Origin: Vandiemenella viatica
Taxonomy: Eukaryota > Arthropoda > Insecta > Orthoptera > Morabidae
Direction of reading: 5' to 3'
DNA length: 64,000 nt
Assembly (NCBI GenBank): GCA_031002005.1
Contig: CM061919.1
Span: 174,017,121 to 174,081,120, forward strand
A program made the translations under genes and the position numbers. The notes under the pieces are model-generated. The model was not told the DNA's origin. It searched no databases and was given only the letters and a program-made list of their open reading frames with translations. Of this stretch, positions 1-11,300 are shown one piece after another; positions within the stretch are counted from its first letter, which is position 1, and each line of letters starts with the position of its first letter.

Positions 1-119
1 TTAATTGCGCAATATTTTAGTTCTAACTGCCCTAAAGGGGGTTATAACGAAACGGATGGAAACATCATACGAATTAAAAATAATTACATAATGTTTCGTA
101 GAGCACTGGATGAATTGTT
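1..119. other. Unassigned edge sequence before the assembly gap
   Basis: This short AT-rich stretch carries no motif I recognise. It may be the upstream part of the LINE that resumes after the gap, but nothing in it shows that. Confidence 0.5.
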
Positions 120-1119
120 NNNNNNNNNNNNNNNNNNNNNNNNNNNNNNNNNNNNNNNNNNNNNNNNNNNNNNNNNNNNNNNNNNNNNNNNNNNNNNNNN
201 NNNNNNNNNNNNNNNNNNNNNNNNNNNNNNNNNNNNNNNNNNNNNNNNNNNNNNNNNNNNNNNNNNNNNNNNNNNNNNNNNNNNNNNNNNNNNNNNNNNN
301 NNNNNNNNNNNNNNNNNNNNNNNNNNNNNNNNNNNNNNNNNNNNNNNNNNNNNNNNNNNNNNNNNNNNNNNNNNNNNNNNNNNNNNNNNNNNNNNNNNNN
401 NNNNNNNNNNNNNNNNNNNNNNNNNNNNNNNNNNNNNNNNNNNNNNNNNNNNNNNNNNNNNNNNNNNNNNNNNNNNNNNNNNNNNNNNNNNNNNNNNNNN
501 NNNNNNNNNNNNNNNNNNNNNNNNNNNNNNNNNNNNNNNNNNNNNNNNNNNNNNNNNNNNNNNNNNNNNNNNNNNNNNNNNNNNNNNNNNNNNNNNNNNN
601 NNNNNNNNNNNNNNNNNNNNNNNNNNNNNNNNNNNNNNNNNNNNNNNNNNNNNNNNNNNNNNNNNNNNNNNNNNNNNNNNNNNNNNNNNNNNNNNNNNNN
701 NNNNNNNNNNNNNNNNNNNNNNNNNNNNNNNNNNNNNNNNNNNNNNNNNNNNNNNNNNNNNNNNNNNNNNNNNNNNNNNNNNNNNNNNNNNNNNNNNNNN
801 NNNNNNNNNNNNNNNNNNNNNNNNNNNNNNNNNNNNNNNNNNNNNNNNNNNNNNNNNNNNNNNNNNNNNNNNNNNNNNNNNNNNNNNNNNNNNNNNNNNN
901 NNNNNNNNNNNNNNNNNNNNNNNNNNNNNNNNNNNNNNNNNNNNNNNNNNNNNNNNNNNNNNNNNNNNNNNNNNNNNNNNNNNNNNNNNNNNNNNNNNNN
1001 NNNNNNNNNNNNNNNNNNNNNNNNNNNNNNNNNNNNNNNNNNNNNNNNNNNNNNNNNNNNNNNNNNNNNNNNNNNNNNNNNNNNNNNNNNNNNNNNNNNN
1101 NNNNNNNNNNNNNNNNNNN
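120..1119. other. Assembly gap of exactly 1000 N
   Basis: The block is all N and its round length suggests a placeholder gap rather than a measured one. It removes the 5' part of the retrotransposon that follows. Every reading frame spanning it is an artefact. Confidence 0.95.
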
Positions 1120-2406
1120 CATCCCACCTCACACCAAATACAACGTCTGGTTGAAAACGTCACAAGGGGATTTGAACTTAAACATCACACCCTGGTTGAT
1201 TTTCTTGATGTTTCCCAGGCATCTGACAAAGTATGGCATACTGAACTCTTATATAAACTAAAAAATACAGGAATGCCTCTATATTTGTACAAAATCTTAG
1301 AAAGATTTCTACAGAACCGAACCTTCAGTGTACGAGTTGGTACAAAAATATCCACAGCATGACCAGTAACAGCAGGTGTCCCACATGGGTCTGTTTTAGG
1401 GCCCATCCTATTCAACATATACACGCCGACATTCCAACTTTCGCAAATACCTCGACTGCAATGTATGCTAATGACACAGTGGTATACACTTCACATAATG
1501 ACATCCACAACGCACGCAATTACCTACAGGATGCAATTGCACAACTAACTGAATGGTTAAATCACTGGCGAATATCTCTAAACCCCGGAAAATGTCAAGC
1601 TAAAATTTTCATACTGAGACGTCCACTAAACCCGCCAGAGATAAACATCATGGGACATAACATTGCATGGAACCCACCTGACCAATCAATTAAGTACCTC
1701 GGTGTCGACCTTGACAGGTGGTTAACGTGTAACACACATTAATAATAAAATAAACTGAGCCTATGCCAGATTGTACAAACTTTTAAATAGAAAATCATCA
1801 TTAAAAATCGAAAGCTGCCTATTAATTTACAAAATGATATTACGACCGCTTATAACATATGCATGTCCAATATGCGGATGTGCTAGTCGTAGCAAGTTAC
1901 ACAGAGTGCAAATATTCCAAAATAAAGTTCTCCGATTAGCTGTGAACGCACCATGGTACGTACGCAACAAACATCGAGAATTAAATATTTCTTACATTAA
2001 TGAATTCATAAGACAACAAACTTAAAATTTCATAAAAAGCATGAATGCAGTACCTGGTGTGCGGTTTTATGAGCTAGGAAAAAGAACGGGTCAAACTAGA
2101 CAAAAAAACGCCTTCCTCAAGAAATTTATCTATAGAACAGTGAAGAAGAAATGAATCAATAAACCATATGTTGTGAAACAAGATTATCCTCAATTGCTGA
2201 TTTAATACTAATAACTGTTTTAATACTGTTAACACGGTTTACACTATTGTCGCAAAATATTTACTGTATCACTGTTATGTAGTTACTGAAGGGCCTTAGT
2301 TCGCTGGCCTCAAACCATGACAATAAGAATGCTATGATTTTTAAAAGACAGCTTTATCCTGTAAAGCTAAATTTGCTGATAGAATAATAAACATATAACA
2401 AAAAAA
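1120..2406 (+). pseudogene. Jockey-like non-LTR retrotransposon, 3' part, decayed
   Basis: This is a reverse transcriptase remnant of the jockey/LINE type, which copies element RNA into chromosomal DNA. RT blocks appear in the right order. A FLDVS-x-A-x-DKVWH block (with a degenerate DVSQASDKVWH) lies near 1197-1236. A GVPHGSVLGPILFNIY block lies near 1375-1422. The catalytic loop near 1460-1480 reads MYANDTVVY, so the first Asp of the usual YADD is Asn. The thumb-region block IKYLGVDLDR follows near 1690-1720. A C-terminal part (YKMILRPLITYACPIC and onward) lies at 1820-2020. The frame is broken by a TGA at 1360-1362, a shift near 1430 and another near 1735. Untranslated sequence follows and ends in an A-rich tail at 2386-2410. 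The 5' part is lost in the N gap. The element is inactive as it stands. Confidence 0.85.
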
Positions 2407-2724
2407 AAAGAAGATTATCTATGGAGAGTTATTGTTGGCGTACTTCAAATCAGAACATTGTCCGAATATTTTTAACACGGTTAGAATTGACATTGGTAAG
2501 TTATCTCAGAAATCGTCGTGAAAATATAAGATAAATAAAAAGGAATTAAATATAAAAAATATAAAGTTTATCCCTATAGCAGGTCAATGACAACCATCTT
2601 TACTGGAACGAACGAGCAAGCACAAGTCTAGTACAGAAAAAGGAAAGAACTAATAATATATTTCCATTTCAACATCACAACCACCATAACATTGTAACAT
2701 CATGTCAAAAGACGCCAAAATTGC
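2407..2724. other. AT-rich spacer, nothing recognised
   Basis: It follows the A-rich tail of the LINE and runs to the target duplication of the next element. I see no motif or convincing open frame. Confidence 0.5.
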
Positions 2725-2732
2725 ATTCTGAA

Positions 2733-3201
2733 CAAGGGCGTATCCAGGATCAGAACTAGAGGGGGGCAGGATTTGAAGTAGGGGGGGGGGCAACTCATTT
2801 TGGTTTCGAGGAAGTGGGGTGGGGAACTGAAACATGACATTACAAAATCAAACTCAAACCTATTCAGGAAACTATTTTTATCATTGATTAATATAGTAAC
2901 CTAACTACTTTATCTAAGGACCTATTATGCAGTTAATTAAGATCGTAAGTCAGTTAGTTTTTTATGTAAACATTAATTGTCTCGGATTTTCAATTTCAAT
3001 AATTTTGTTTGTCAATATCTCATGGTGTTCTTTCACGAAATTTCGATGCACACTCGTCAGACATAATCCTGTCAATCTTTCTCTCCCAAAGTGCTCGTGA
3101 ACTAGTTCTTCACTCGTCGAAGCGTACTGAAGGCAACTTTTTCTTCTAGAGGGGGGGGGGGGGCAGCAGCCCCCCTCTGCCCCTCGCTGGATACGCCCAT
3201 G
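2733..3201. mobile_element. Non-autonomous hAT-like element (469 bp) with 8-bp target duplication
   Basis: The left end reads CAAGGGCGTATCCAGG and the right end is the inverse of a near match (CATGGGCGTATCCAGC). Eight bases, ATTCTGAA, lie directly outside each end (2725-2732 and 3202-3209) as an exact direct repeat. An 8-bp duplication with CA..TG ends fits the hAT superfamily. Both ends run inward into poly-G stretches. The middle has no transposase frame, so the element would have been moved in trans. Merlin or P would also give 8-bp duplications, but the CA/TG termini favour hAT. Confidence 0.82.
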
Positions 3202-3229
3202 ATTCTGAAAGTGATTTATAAAAAGCCAT

Positions 3230-3590
3230 GGACTTTTCCGACCTGTGAACTGTACAAATAAGGAATGTTGCTCAATGTCCGTCAGCTATTTAATCAAACA
3301 ACAGTAATGTACATACATGCCTATTGAAAAGTCTTCATTACTAGTGACCTACAACAAAAAAGAAATAGAGCTTACATCCCTTGCCGGAACATCTACTAGG
3401 ACAAAGACATCCAAGCAGCCTTCGTCCACGAATTTATAATAAATTACCTGCAGATGTTAGCAATAAACCAAAGCATACCATGAAGAAATTATATCCGCTT
3501 GGCTTTTAGATAACTATGTCTTGTTAAATGAACTAATAAACTCTCATCACTTTGTATAAACAATATGTATGTATGTATGTATGATATACT
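3230..3590 (+). pseudogene. Possible 3' end of a LINE with an (ATGT)n tail
   Basis: The three frames contain scraps resembling the extreme C-terminus of CR1/L2-like reverse transcriptases. There is an RTKTSK stretch, then a Leu-Pro-Ala-Asp-Val motif, then a KKL..L..DNYVL-like end, with frame changes between them. A short ATGT repeat follows at 3564-3583, which is how many LINE families end. The evidence is weak because the frames are broken and no catalytic block is present. Confidence 0.35.
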
Positions 3591-3984
3591 CTATTGATTA
3601 TTGTTCACACACTATCATGTATAGATTATATAATAGATTTTATGTTACTGTAAATATCCATAATATAAGAATCGAGCTAGTTGCAACTTGAAGTCCAAAC
3701 CCAATTTTTTATCTTATTTGGGATTCACAATATATCCTTATATACTATAAATCATATGAAAGTTGTATCATTGTTCTTTGTGAATGAAAGAGTAAAATGA
3801 AATAAAAGGAATAAGTAGATGTAGTAGAAATTTGTCATAACCTACAACATTCGAAATAAATCAGACATATAAAATCCATTTAAAAATAGTGTATCAGGAG
3901 AAAATGGGACTTTGGTAATTCACAAGAGAAAAGTATTTCCATTCAGGGATAAACCAATATTCCAGAACAATCCAGCTCAAGGTT
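3591..3984. other. AT-rich spacer, nothing recognised
   Basis: No open frame, repeat end or RNA motif could be supported here. Confidence 0.45.
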
Positions 3985-4500
3985 ATTAGAGGCTATAAAT
4001 AAAGAGCCCACTTTCCCTTGTCGCTAGTAGTCTCATTCTATTAAGCGTACCATGTGTGTCGCGCCACACAAGTGAGTTTCAAAATGCAGTTGCTGAATGT
4101 TTTTCACCTCAGCTCGGAAAAGTTTCGTGAACTATACTATTTATTTCTTTAGAAAAGGAAATGTAAAACTGAAGTGAACTACACTTAATGGTTTCTTGAG
4201 GTTTATTACTCTGTACACAAAACAACTGGTAAACAATAAACAATGTGGGTACAGTTATCGGATGACCGTCGAGAAATTTAGCCTGGTCCTGATCCGGGGT
4301 AGAGAGAGAGACGGCTTCTACTTCTCGCGAACTTCCGGTGGTCTTCTGTAGTTGACGCTGGTTCCGTGGTCAGGCCGGAACTACCGGTGGAGCTGTCGGC
4401 TACGCTTATATAGGCGGCCTGGCACAGGAATTCCGTTGTGTGGTAGTACGGCGACCTCTGTAAGAAAAAGTCCCACTTAGCCTCTAGATGATTCTATTTA
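3985..4500 (-). other. GC-rich, promoter-like block; possible solo LTR remnant
   Basis: This block is much richer in CG than its surroundings. On the minus strand a TATATAA (4412-4406) is followed about 200 bases later by AATAAA (4207-4202). That is the order expected of a promoter, R region and polyadenylation signal in an LTR. On the plus strand there is a separate TATAAATA at 3994-4001, preceded by a heat-shock-element-like TTCCAGAA. I found no clean TG..CA ends, target duplication, primer binding site or gag-pol, so an LTR is only one reading. An ordinary cellular promoter is the alternative. Confidence 0.3.
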
Positions 4501-5255
4501 TTTTCCTGGTTTGTTTTGATGCTTCTGCGCCTGTTTGGAGTCGTATATGTATCCCGGCGTGCAGGCGCGTTGTGTGTGAGGTCTGCCTGGCAGGGGCCTT
4601 ACTGGCAGACTGAACAAAAACTAAACTCAGTGACTAAAACTTTGCTTACAATGACCTTTAAGCGAATACTAGAAATAGTTAGACAATTCAAAGAAACTCA
4701 ATCTAATTTTGGGGCTGCAAATTTAAAGTACCAGGGTCGTTCAATAAGTAATACAACACATTCTTTTTTTTGCCAATTTTGGTTGAAAAAACCGGACATT
4801 GTTTTGTGGGACATTTCCGCTTCGTTTAGTATAGTTTCACTGACTTCCGACAGGTGACAGCGCTATATGGAGCAGGGGTTGCACCCATGTAGGAAGGAAT
4901 ATTCCTTCCTCCATGGTTGCACCATATCAAATGGGAGAGTTGGACCAGTAAGTTTCAGCGAGCTAGTAGTTCAGAGGACTAACTCTTGGAGCGCTAGCGT
5001 CGGCAATAGAATGCCAAGAAGTTATACTTTCCACCAACAGATGGTAGTACGTTCTTTCCATTATTGTTAACTCTGATTTTTGTCTATATATCTCTGCCAT
5101 ATATTGTCGTATGTTGTCATTCATTGATACATTGTTTTTATTGTTGCATATCAAACGGTCATTTAGTTTTGTCTTCGTTTTTTCTCGTTTTGCTTTTGAT
5201 TGCAAGTTGTGCCGTAAGTGGAAGAATTTCTTCGCCGTTATTACACTGGTTACAA
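4501..5255 (+). other. Possible 5' non-coding region of the THAP gene
   Basis: No convincing coding frame is present. A good splice donor (AA|GTAAGT) lies at 5256, about 95 bases upstream of a good acceptor at 5350-5351 that leads into the THAP exon. The 3' part of this stretch could therefore be an untranslated first exon. Its start is not visible and there is no transcript evidence. Confidence 0.3.
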
Positions 5256-5351
5256 GTAAGTATAACTTGTATGAGACATTTATTATTCCTATTATTAAAC
5301 ATTAGTTTCTTCATAAGTCCATGATTAAAATATGTATATAATTTTTTTTAG

Positions 5352-5587
5352 AATGGTGTGCTGTCAAGCATGTGGTCTTTCTTCCTATAATCCCCGGTGC
5401 ACAGCTGAGGGAGTATTTTTCACCGATTTTTCTGTGAAAAAACAAGAAGTTTCTGACATGTGTAAGGAGTTATGGATAATTGCTGGGGATGTGAGCAAGA
5501 AGTTTCTTTGTTCCCTACACTTCGAAAGGATTTGTTATATAAACCCTAAAAGTAATCATTTGATGCCGTACGCCATCCCATCGAAAG
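5352..5587 (+). CDS. THAP zinc-finger exon (partial gene)
   Basis: The exon encodes a THAP domain, a C2CH zinc-binding fold used for sequence-specific DNA binding by cellular regulators and by P-element transposases. From the ATG at 5353 there are 78 full codons plus one base. The expected order is present: Cys4-x2-Cys7 at the N-terminus, Trp41 in the middle, Cys53-x2-His56-Phe57, then Pro72 and an Ala-Ile-Pro (74-76) in place of the usual AVP box. The exon has a T-run plus AG acceptor just before it and an AAAG|GTAAAT donor at its end (phase 1), so it looks spliced rather than retroposed. No downstream exon is recognisable in the window. It could be the 5' end of a real THAP gene, a domesticated transposase exon, or a decayed remnant. 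The THAP assignment is firmer than the claim that the gene is alive. Confidence 0.65.
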
Positions 5588-5658
5588 GTAAATGAAGTAG
5601 TATGTTTGTGTATTGCCTTCGTTTAGCGAATCTTCAATTTACTCGAGTATGCGATACC

Positions 5659-5904
5659 TTTTTTTTTTTTTTTAAACTGCTTTACGTCTCTCAACATCGA
5701 GCTCTGTAGAGACGGGAAAGGATGGGGGCAAGGAATGGGAAAGAATTCGGCCATGGCCTTTTTAAGGAAGCATCCCGGCATTTGCCTGGGGTGATTTGGG
5801 AAACCATGGAAAACCCAAATCTGGATGCCCGGACGGGGATTCGAACCGCCGTCCTCCCAAATGTGAGGCCAGAACGCTATCCGTTACACCACCAGCCTCG
5901 GTAA
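5659..5904 (-). mobile_element. tRNA-derived SINE, full length, with 10-bp target duplication
   Basis: Read on the minus strand, this element begins with a tRNA-like head carrying the internal pol III promoter: an A box (complement of 5881-5891) and a B box GGTTCGAATCC (complement of 5837-5847). A non-tRNA body and a 15-A tail follow. The direct repeat ATGCGATACC flanks it exactly (5649-5658 and 5905-5914), which shows target-primed retroposition. The window has a second full copy at about 20238-20459 and a truncated copy at 19406-19549. It lies just downstream of the THAP exon, probably in its intron. Confidence 0.9.
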
Positions 5905-5980
5905 ATGCGATACCGATGTGATTGAAATACAACGTCGGATATAAAATTGCCAACGTCAAAGGCGATAATGGTGTAATTCT

Positions 5981-6375
5981 GGTTTAATCCTAGACTGCGA
6001 TTCCGCCACTGACCGGCGTTGACGTGACGTTGTTTTGACGTATTCGCTGGCGACTACCAACATAATTAGGTTTATTCCTTTTAGTGCTATTGTGACCTCG
6101 CTACGCTCGGTCACAATAATTTAAAACTGTACAATATCAACCTAAACTGATATCCCGAAGGTGAATCAGATGCAGGCGGCCGCTGGTAAGCGGCCGCAGA
6201 TATCCAATAACACAACCAGATGTTCAGTGTTTGATGTGTTATCGGATTTCTGCGGCCGGTCACAATAATAAATTATCTTTATGTTGGTACATCGACAGCG
6301 AATACCTCAAAACAACGTCAATATGACGTCACATCAATGCCAGTCAGTGGCGGAATCGCAGTCTAGGATTAAACC
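5981..6375. mobile_element. MITE (395 bp) with long inverted repeats and 8-bp target duplication
   Basis: The ends are mutually inverted, beginning GGTTTAATCCTAGACTGCGA and continuing to match with substitutions for over 80 bases. The octamer GTAATTCT lies outside each end (5973-5980 and 6376-6383). Inside is a palindrome made of two 8-bp GCGGCCGC blocks (6176-6183 and 6190-6197) separated by six bases, and a second small inverted pair around TTATTGTGACC. There is no transposase. The 8-bp duplication with GG..CC ends would fit Merlin, P or an atypical hAT, and I cannot decide among them. Confidence 0.85.
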
Positions 6376-6584
6376 GTAATTCTTTACTTTTATCGAAGTT
6401 TGTTATTGTTTTGGGGCTTAAAATAATGAGTGATCAGTATTTTTATCTTTCTTTTCCATATTAATATCACCTCACAGCTTTTCTTCCTACTCTTTTGTTG
6501 CTGATATAAAGTGAACGTTTTTAGGGGTTATGGACAAAAGGGCTACTGGAAATATTAGCTGATACTAGGATTCAATCTGGGTAC

Positions 6585-6781
6585 CAGGGCCGGCGTTAGG
6601 GGGGGTAAGCGGGTCAAAAGTACCCGGGCCCCGCGGGCTGATGGGGGGCCCGATAACCGACTCTAGGGGCCCTCAGGCCATGAAGCCAAGAATACGCCCA
6701 TTGTCACCTAGCCATTTTGTAGAGCTTTAAAAAAGGGTCGCCCATTTTACCCCGGGCCCGAAAATCCTAGCGCCGGCCCTG
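6585..6781. mobile_element. hAT-like MITE (197 bp) with 8-bp target duplication
   Basis: The left end CAGGGCCGGCGTTAGG is inverted at the right end as CAGGGCCGGCGCTAGG. The octamer CTGGGTAC sits outside both ends (6577-6584 and 6782-6789). The interior is GC-rich, with GGGCCC-type runs and no reading frame. Ends and duplication length are typical of non-autonomous hAT elements. Confidence 0.88.
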
Positions 6782-6789
6782 CTGGGTAC

Positions 6790-7119
6790 CACTCAATCCA
6801 TAATCCAAGATTTTAACACTCAGCAACTAACCTCTTTAAAGAGCGTTCATGGTGTGTCTATGATCAGATGTCCATGATGTAGCAGTGTTTTTTGTTGAAA
6901 TTGTTTCCAAATATGTGTATAAAGTCACCAATAGTTGCCACAGTCTTGGACTTGTCAGGGGTAATATAATGGAGTCAGTGGAAGTGAAAATGAGAGAGGA
7001 AAACATGGGTTTTATCGAACAGGCAATACCGCTCGCTTCGCGCTGATAACGTGTCATCATAGTGATGTCACGTTGTTGCCTGTTAGATAATACCCGAAAA
7101 CATTAAGGATAGATTTGTC
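6790..7119. other. Spacer, nothing recognised
   Basis: No motif supported. A short open frame on the minus strand lacks any domain signature. Confidence 0.4.
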
Positions 7120-7515
7120 TCTCGAAATTACCACAGAACACAATCAGTAACTTGTATGATAAAGGAGCTGCAATGGGATTCATTCGAAGACAGGAGGAGA
7201 ATGAAGAGAGTCATGGGAGAGTACAAGGAGTGTATTGGTGATGAGGCATGAAAAGATATTGGTTTAAGAATTAGAAGTAGTGTTTGGAAAGGAAAAGATG
7301 ACCGTGAAAAGTTGGAACTTGATTTCAGAACCAAGGGTGTGGGAAAATTTTCTTTTGAAGTTTAAGGGTTTCAGGGATTGGAGTAAGTTACCTACAGAAA
7401 TGATGAATAAATTACCAGAAATGCTGAAAGAATTAAGTTGAAATTTGTAGAGGGCAAAAGTAGGCAGGCACAGGAAAGGGGAAGAATGGATGTGGGCACT
7501 CCATTATAGTTAAAT
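7120..7515 (+). pseudogene. Decayed C-terminal fragment of a LINE reverse transcriptase
   Basis: The stretch has the layout of the end of a jockey/CR1-like ORF2, with many stops and shifts: a Ser-Val-Thr-like start, then a RR-rich segment, then a WNKLP-like end. It is similar in wording and order to pieces at 24460-24770, 30900-31180 and 42660-42960 in this window, for example the shared AAAAGTAGGCAGG near the end. It ends in a TTATA-rich simple repeat. No catalytic residue remains in this part. Confidence 0.45.
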
Positions 7516-7534
7516 TATATTATATTATATTAAA

Positions 7535-8345
7535 GGAGACAGCTTTCATGAATGATCTGGTTATCTGGGGAAGAAGTGAAGAGGAAGTTCAGTACCAGTT
7601 GGATGTATGGGAGGAAATTATGGGTGAATTTGGTATGAAATATAATGTGAAATAGTCAGTTGACTGTCACAGTCAGAAAGAAAGGGGTGGGGGTTGGGGG
7701 GAGGGGGGATAACCATAGGAATTATAATGACAGTAGAACAGCTGAAGAAGGTGAACAGTTTCAAATATCTGGGAAATGTTGTGGAGGAAAGTAGAAGGAA
7801 TGATTGTAGGATAAATACAAGACGTAGGTAGGCAGAAACATTTTTGGTAAGTGTCAGAAGCCAGATACAAATCACAGTTGTGAATTATGGGATTAATTTG
7901 TCATACATTCTATGTTTCTATTCAGACATATGATGCCAAAACCTGGACACTGAAGAAGCAGGATATGAGTTGGATTCAAGTGAGTGAAACGAAATTTCTA
8001 AAAAGCAGAATAAGGGTTACAAGAATTGATGGGTTAAGGAATGAAATGGTTATGGTCACAGTAAAAGAAGAACCACTGTAGGGAAGGCTAGAGAAGGCAA
8101 GACTATGATGGTTTGGGCTTGTTAAGACAGCAGGGCACCAGACAATTCTGTCAAAAATACATGAAATGAAGATACAAGTTAATGGCCCAAAACAAGACCA
8201 AGAGGTAGACGGCTGAGATGAGTTAAGGAATGTGTGCTGAAGAGAGGAGAGGACAGTGATTGTGATGATGGAGGAAATGGAGGGGCTTATGTGGAAAACA
8301 GACGCAGCTAGTAATTTGAAACTATTGTTGTTGCTGATGATAATA
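7535..8345 (+). pseudogene. Decayed non-LTR reverse transcriptase remnant
   Basis: The region reads, across frames, as the second half of a LINE reverse transcriptase. FMNDLVIWG near 7545-7570 stands where the catalytic YADD loop should be. It is followed by a VNSFKYLGNVV block near 7755-7785 and then TYDAKTWTLKKQD with a TRIDGLRNE segment at 7925-8050. The last segment corresponds to the conserved GSETW and R-x-R-N-E blocks of this family. The 3' end has the GRRLRWVKECV-like motif and a GATGATAATAA tail. Frames are broken in several places and the first half is absent. Confidence 0.65.
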
Positions 8346-11300
8346 AATGAAAAAATCTGATATTGTAAACAACAGTGGAAAGATTATCTGAAAAAAAAAA
8401 AATCAAAATGAAAGGATTACATAGAAAGAGGAATCTTAAAAACCAAAGGCAGAAGAAAGATGGGACAACAAAGAAGAAAACAGAATGAAGTATATACACA
8501 GAACAGTCAGCCACTTAATCTTTGAAGTATGGTAAATGAAGTGTTCTGCAAGATTGTGATTCATTAACTTACTGTTTGAGTTGAGCAGTGGTTTTTTGAC
8601 TTTGTTTTCAGTGACTGCACACCACACTGTTTATTGTACAGTGTAGCTGCATCAATGTCAGTGTAATGTAATAAGTTCACATTGAATCCTGATAAGCTTA
8701 TTCTTAACCTGTGATCAAGAGAAAGATGGTTAACAGATGACTTTAATAATTTCCACTATCACACCAAAAACATATTTTCAGATAAATACCATATATATAT
8801 ATGAATAATCTGTATCTTCAGTTGCTTGTTGTCACTAGATATTTTAAGTAACCAAAACTGTGTAATAACAACTTGACAAACTTCTGTTGCTACATTAGTG
8901 ATTCTATCATTTCAGCTAGTCATTAATTTGCTATTCTGAGAATTTTAATTTCATGATCAACTCATTTACTGTAGTCATGTTAACTGTCCTTTATTAATCT
9001 TATTTAGATAATTTCAATGTGATGTAGTTTTAAATATCCTCTCCATGATTAAATGCACATAACCATAAGAACACCTTCAGAATTTCTCAGTTTTGAGCTA
9101 GGTAATAAAACAAAATAAAAAATTAACAAAATTTGTTTTATGAATTTATTACCAACACTTTTTAACACTTTTTTGTACACTGAAATAATGGTACTTGAAA
9201 ATAATACAATATTTACACATACAGATCTATATATTGAATTGCCAATGAATAAACAGAAAAATGTTATGAATATATTGGACAATGTTATCAACCAAACATC
9301 TTTGAACAACTAAGAGGCTTCCAGTACAGTTGCAACTTGAAGTTACCCTGAATAATTGACTTGTGGAAACTTCTGTGTGGTAAGATTATTAGAAATAAAC
9401 ATCTTATGAACATGTTAGGAAAGATGTTTTAAATAGTAAAGCTTTAAAAATATAGGAAATATCAAAAACTGCTGAAAAGAAGCATGTTCAGTTCATAGAA
9501 TGACAGAAATTCTGTATTGGATAGAAATTGTTTAAAACATGCAATATTAAATATTATTTATTAGTAGGCCATTAACATTCCTAGGTAAATCAATATGTAA
9601 AAAGAGGATTATGAAAACAAAATTCATAACATCCAAACAATAATCGAACACACAAAGATTTTAAGAATACCTCTATACAATAATCTATAATTTCAAAAAT
9701 AGTGTTGCCCCACTGAATTGTACACACTTTCTAATGTACATGGGTATTGGCATCACATATAAGCTGAGATTCTGTATGTAATACCAGTTAATTATTATCC
9801 AAGTGTCAGTGAAAGCAATTAAATGATATATCAAAACTTAGTTTTTAAACTATGGATTTGGCACATTTATCTAAGAAAAATTGCAAATGATGTAATCAAT
9901 AATAATAAGAATGCACTACATTGTTATAAAAAACAATTTTTTTTTTGGTAGTCATAAATTTTCATTGATTTCTTCATACATTACTAAGAGTTCCTTAAAT
10001 TTGGGAAGTAAGAAAAAAAGTTATTCAATTCACATAAAATGTAAAACCATTTTATTTCAGGTACAGTAACCAGTCAGAATAAGGAAAAAAAATGTTATAA
10101 ATATTTATAGCTCAACTGTTTCACTGATAAATATTATAAGTTCCAAAATCATAATCATCAGGTACAAAATTATAAAGGCCAAATACTAAATATTTTAACA
10201 CAAAGAAAACTTTTTTCTTTTCTAAGTAATGCAGAAATTATACAGAGTTAAGAGCCAAATATTATAATATAGCAACTTTAAAATAAATCTTTAAGATCCA
10301 TTGGACAAAAAAATTAAAGAGAAAAGTCTTTACAAGTGCCTAGTGGACTTGTACATTGCACAATTTATCTTCAGAATGAGGTGTACATTAAATGGACCTT
10401 CCAAGTTAGACAACATTCAATAAATGAAATGTGACACATAACACGAAATAATCCAGTATTTGGAGTGAGGTAAGTGGGAACTGATAAAGGTAAAATAATC
10501 CAGTATTTGAAGAAATGTAATTGTTCACAGTTAAATCTACCTAATTTCATTTTAGTAATGTATATTTGTATGTAGTCATGGAAAAAGTATTAGTATTTAG
10601 CCTATAAATTTTGTATCTTAAAATTACTTACCAAGTGGTAAAATATATAAGCTTATGATCAATAAATATATTTACATCATTTTGTGTGATGTTATAGAAA
10701 TATTAAAAACATTAACTATACACCTTGAAAACAGTGTGTTACTAGAGCTCAAAGACCAAAAACTTACTTTAATCCAATATAAGTTTTTTTTTTTTTTAAC
10801 ACTGTCAGTACATAAATTATAGCTAAAGTTTAATTAACCAATGCTTCTTGTGTAATTAGAAAGGAAAGTTTAACCTGACTTATAGTATCCAACTGAAATA
10901 AGAAGAATTAATGACAAACTTAATATGAATAAACTTTGTGATTGAATTAAGACTGATTCATGCAGGAAGTCAACAATATTTTCACATTTATTTCGGAAAT
11001 AATCAAATATTTATTGTAACATGACATCTCAGAAGTGCGCATTCTAAGATTTTGGAAGTATGATTTGGATATTCATCACTCTTCTTGCTAAAAATGCAAT
11101 GTTTTCAAATAATACAGTTCTCATAAATTATTTTGTTGAAGATTGAAGGTGTTATGGATGATTACCAGAATGGTATAAATCTTGAATATATTCTACAATC
11201 TGCTCATAATAATTTCTAAATAATAGGAGATTTGTCAGAAATTATAATAAAATGGGTTACTGTTTAGCCTTGACCTACCATACGAATCTCACTTGACCCT

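Noticed and set aside
1..1362. Several open frames of 350-420 codons across the N block
   Set aside because: They are open only because N is translated as unknown. Real sequence contributes a few dozen codons, which belong to the LINE remnant.
5722..5959. Short frames on both strands around 5.7-5.96 kb
   Set aside because: They lie within the SINE, and the same words recur as frames in the copy at 20.2 kb. No protein is encoded.
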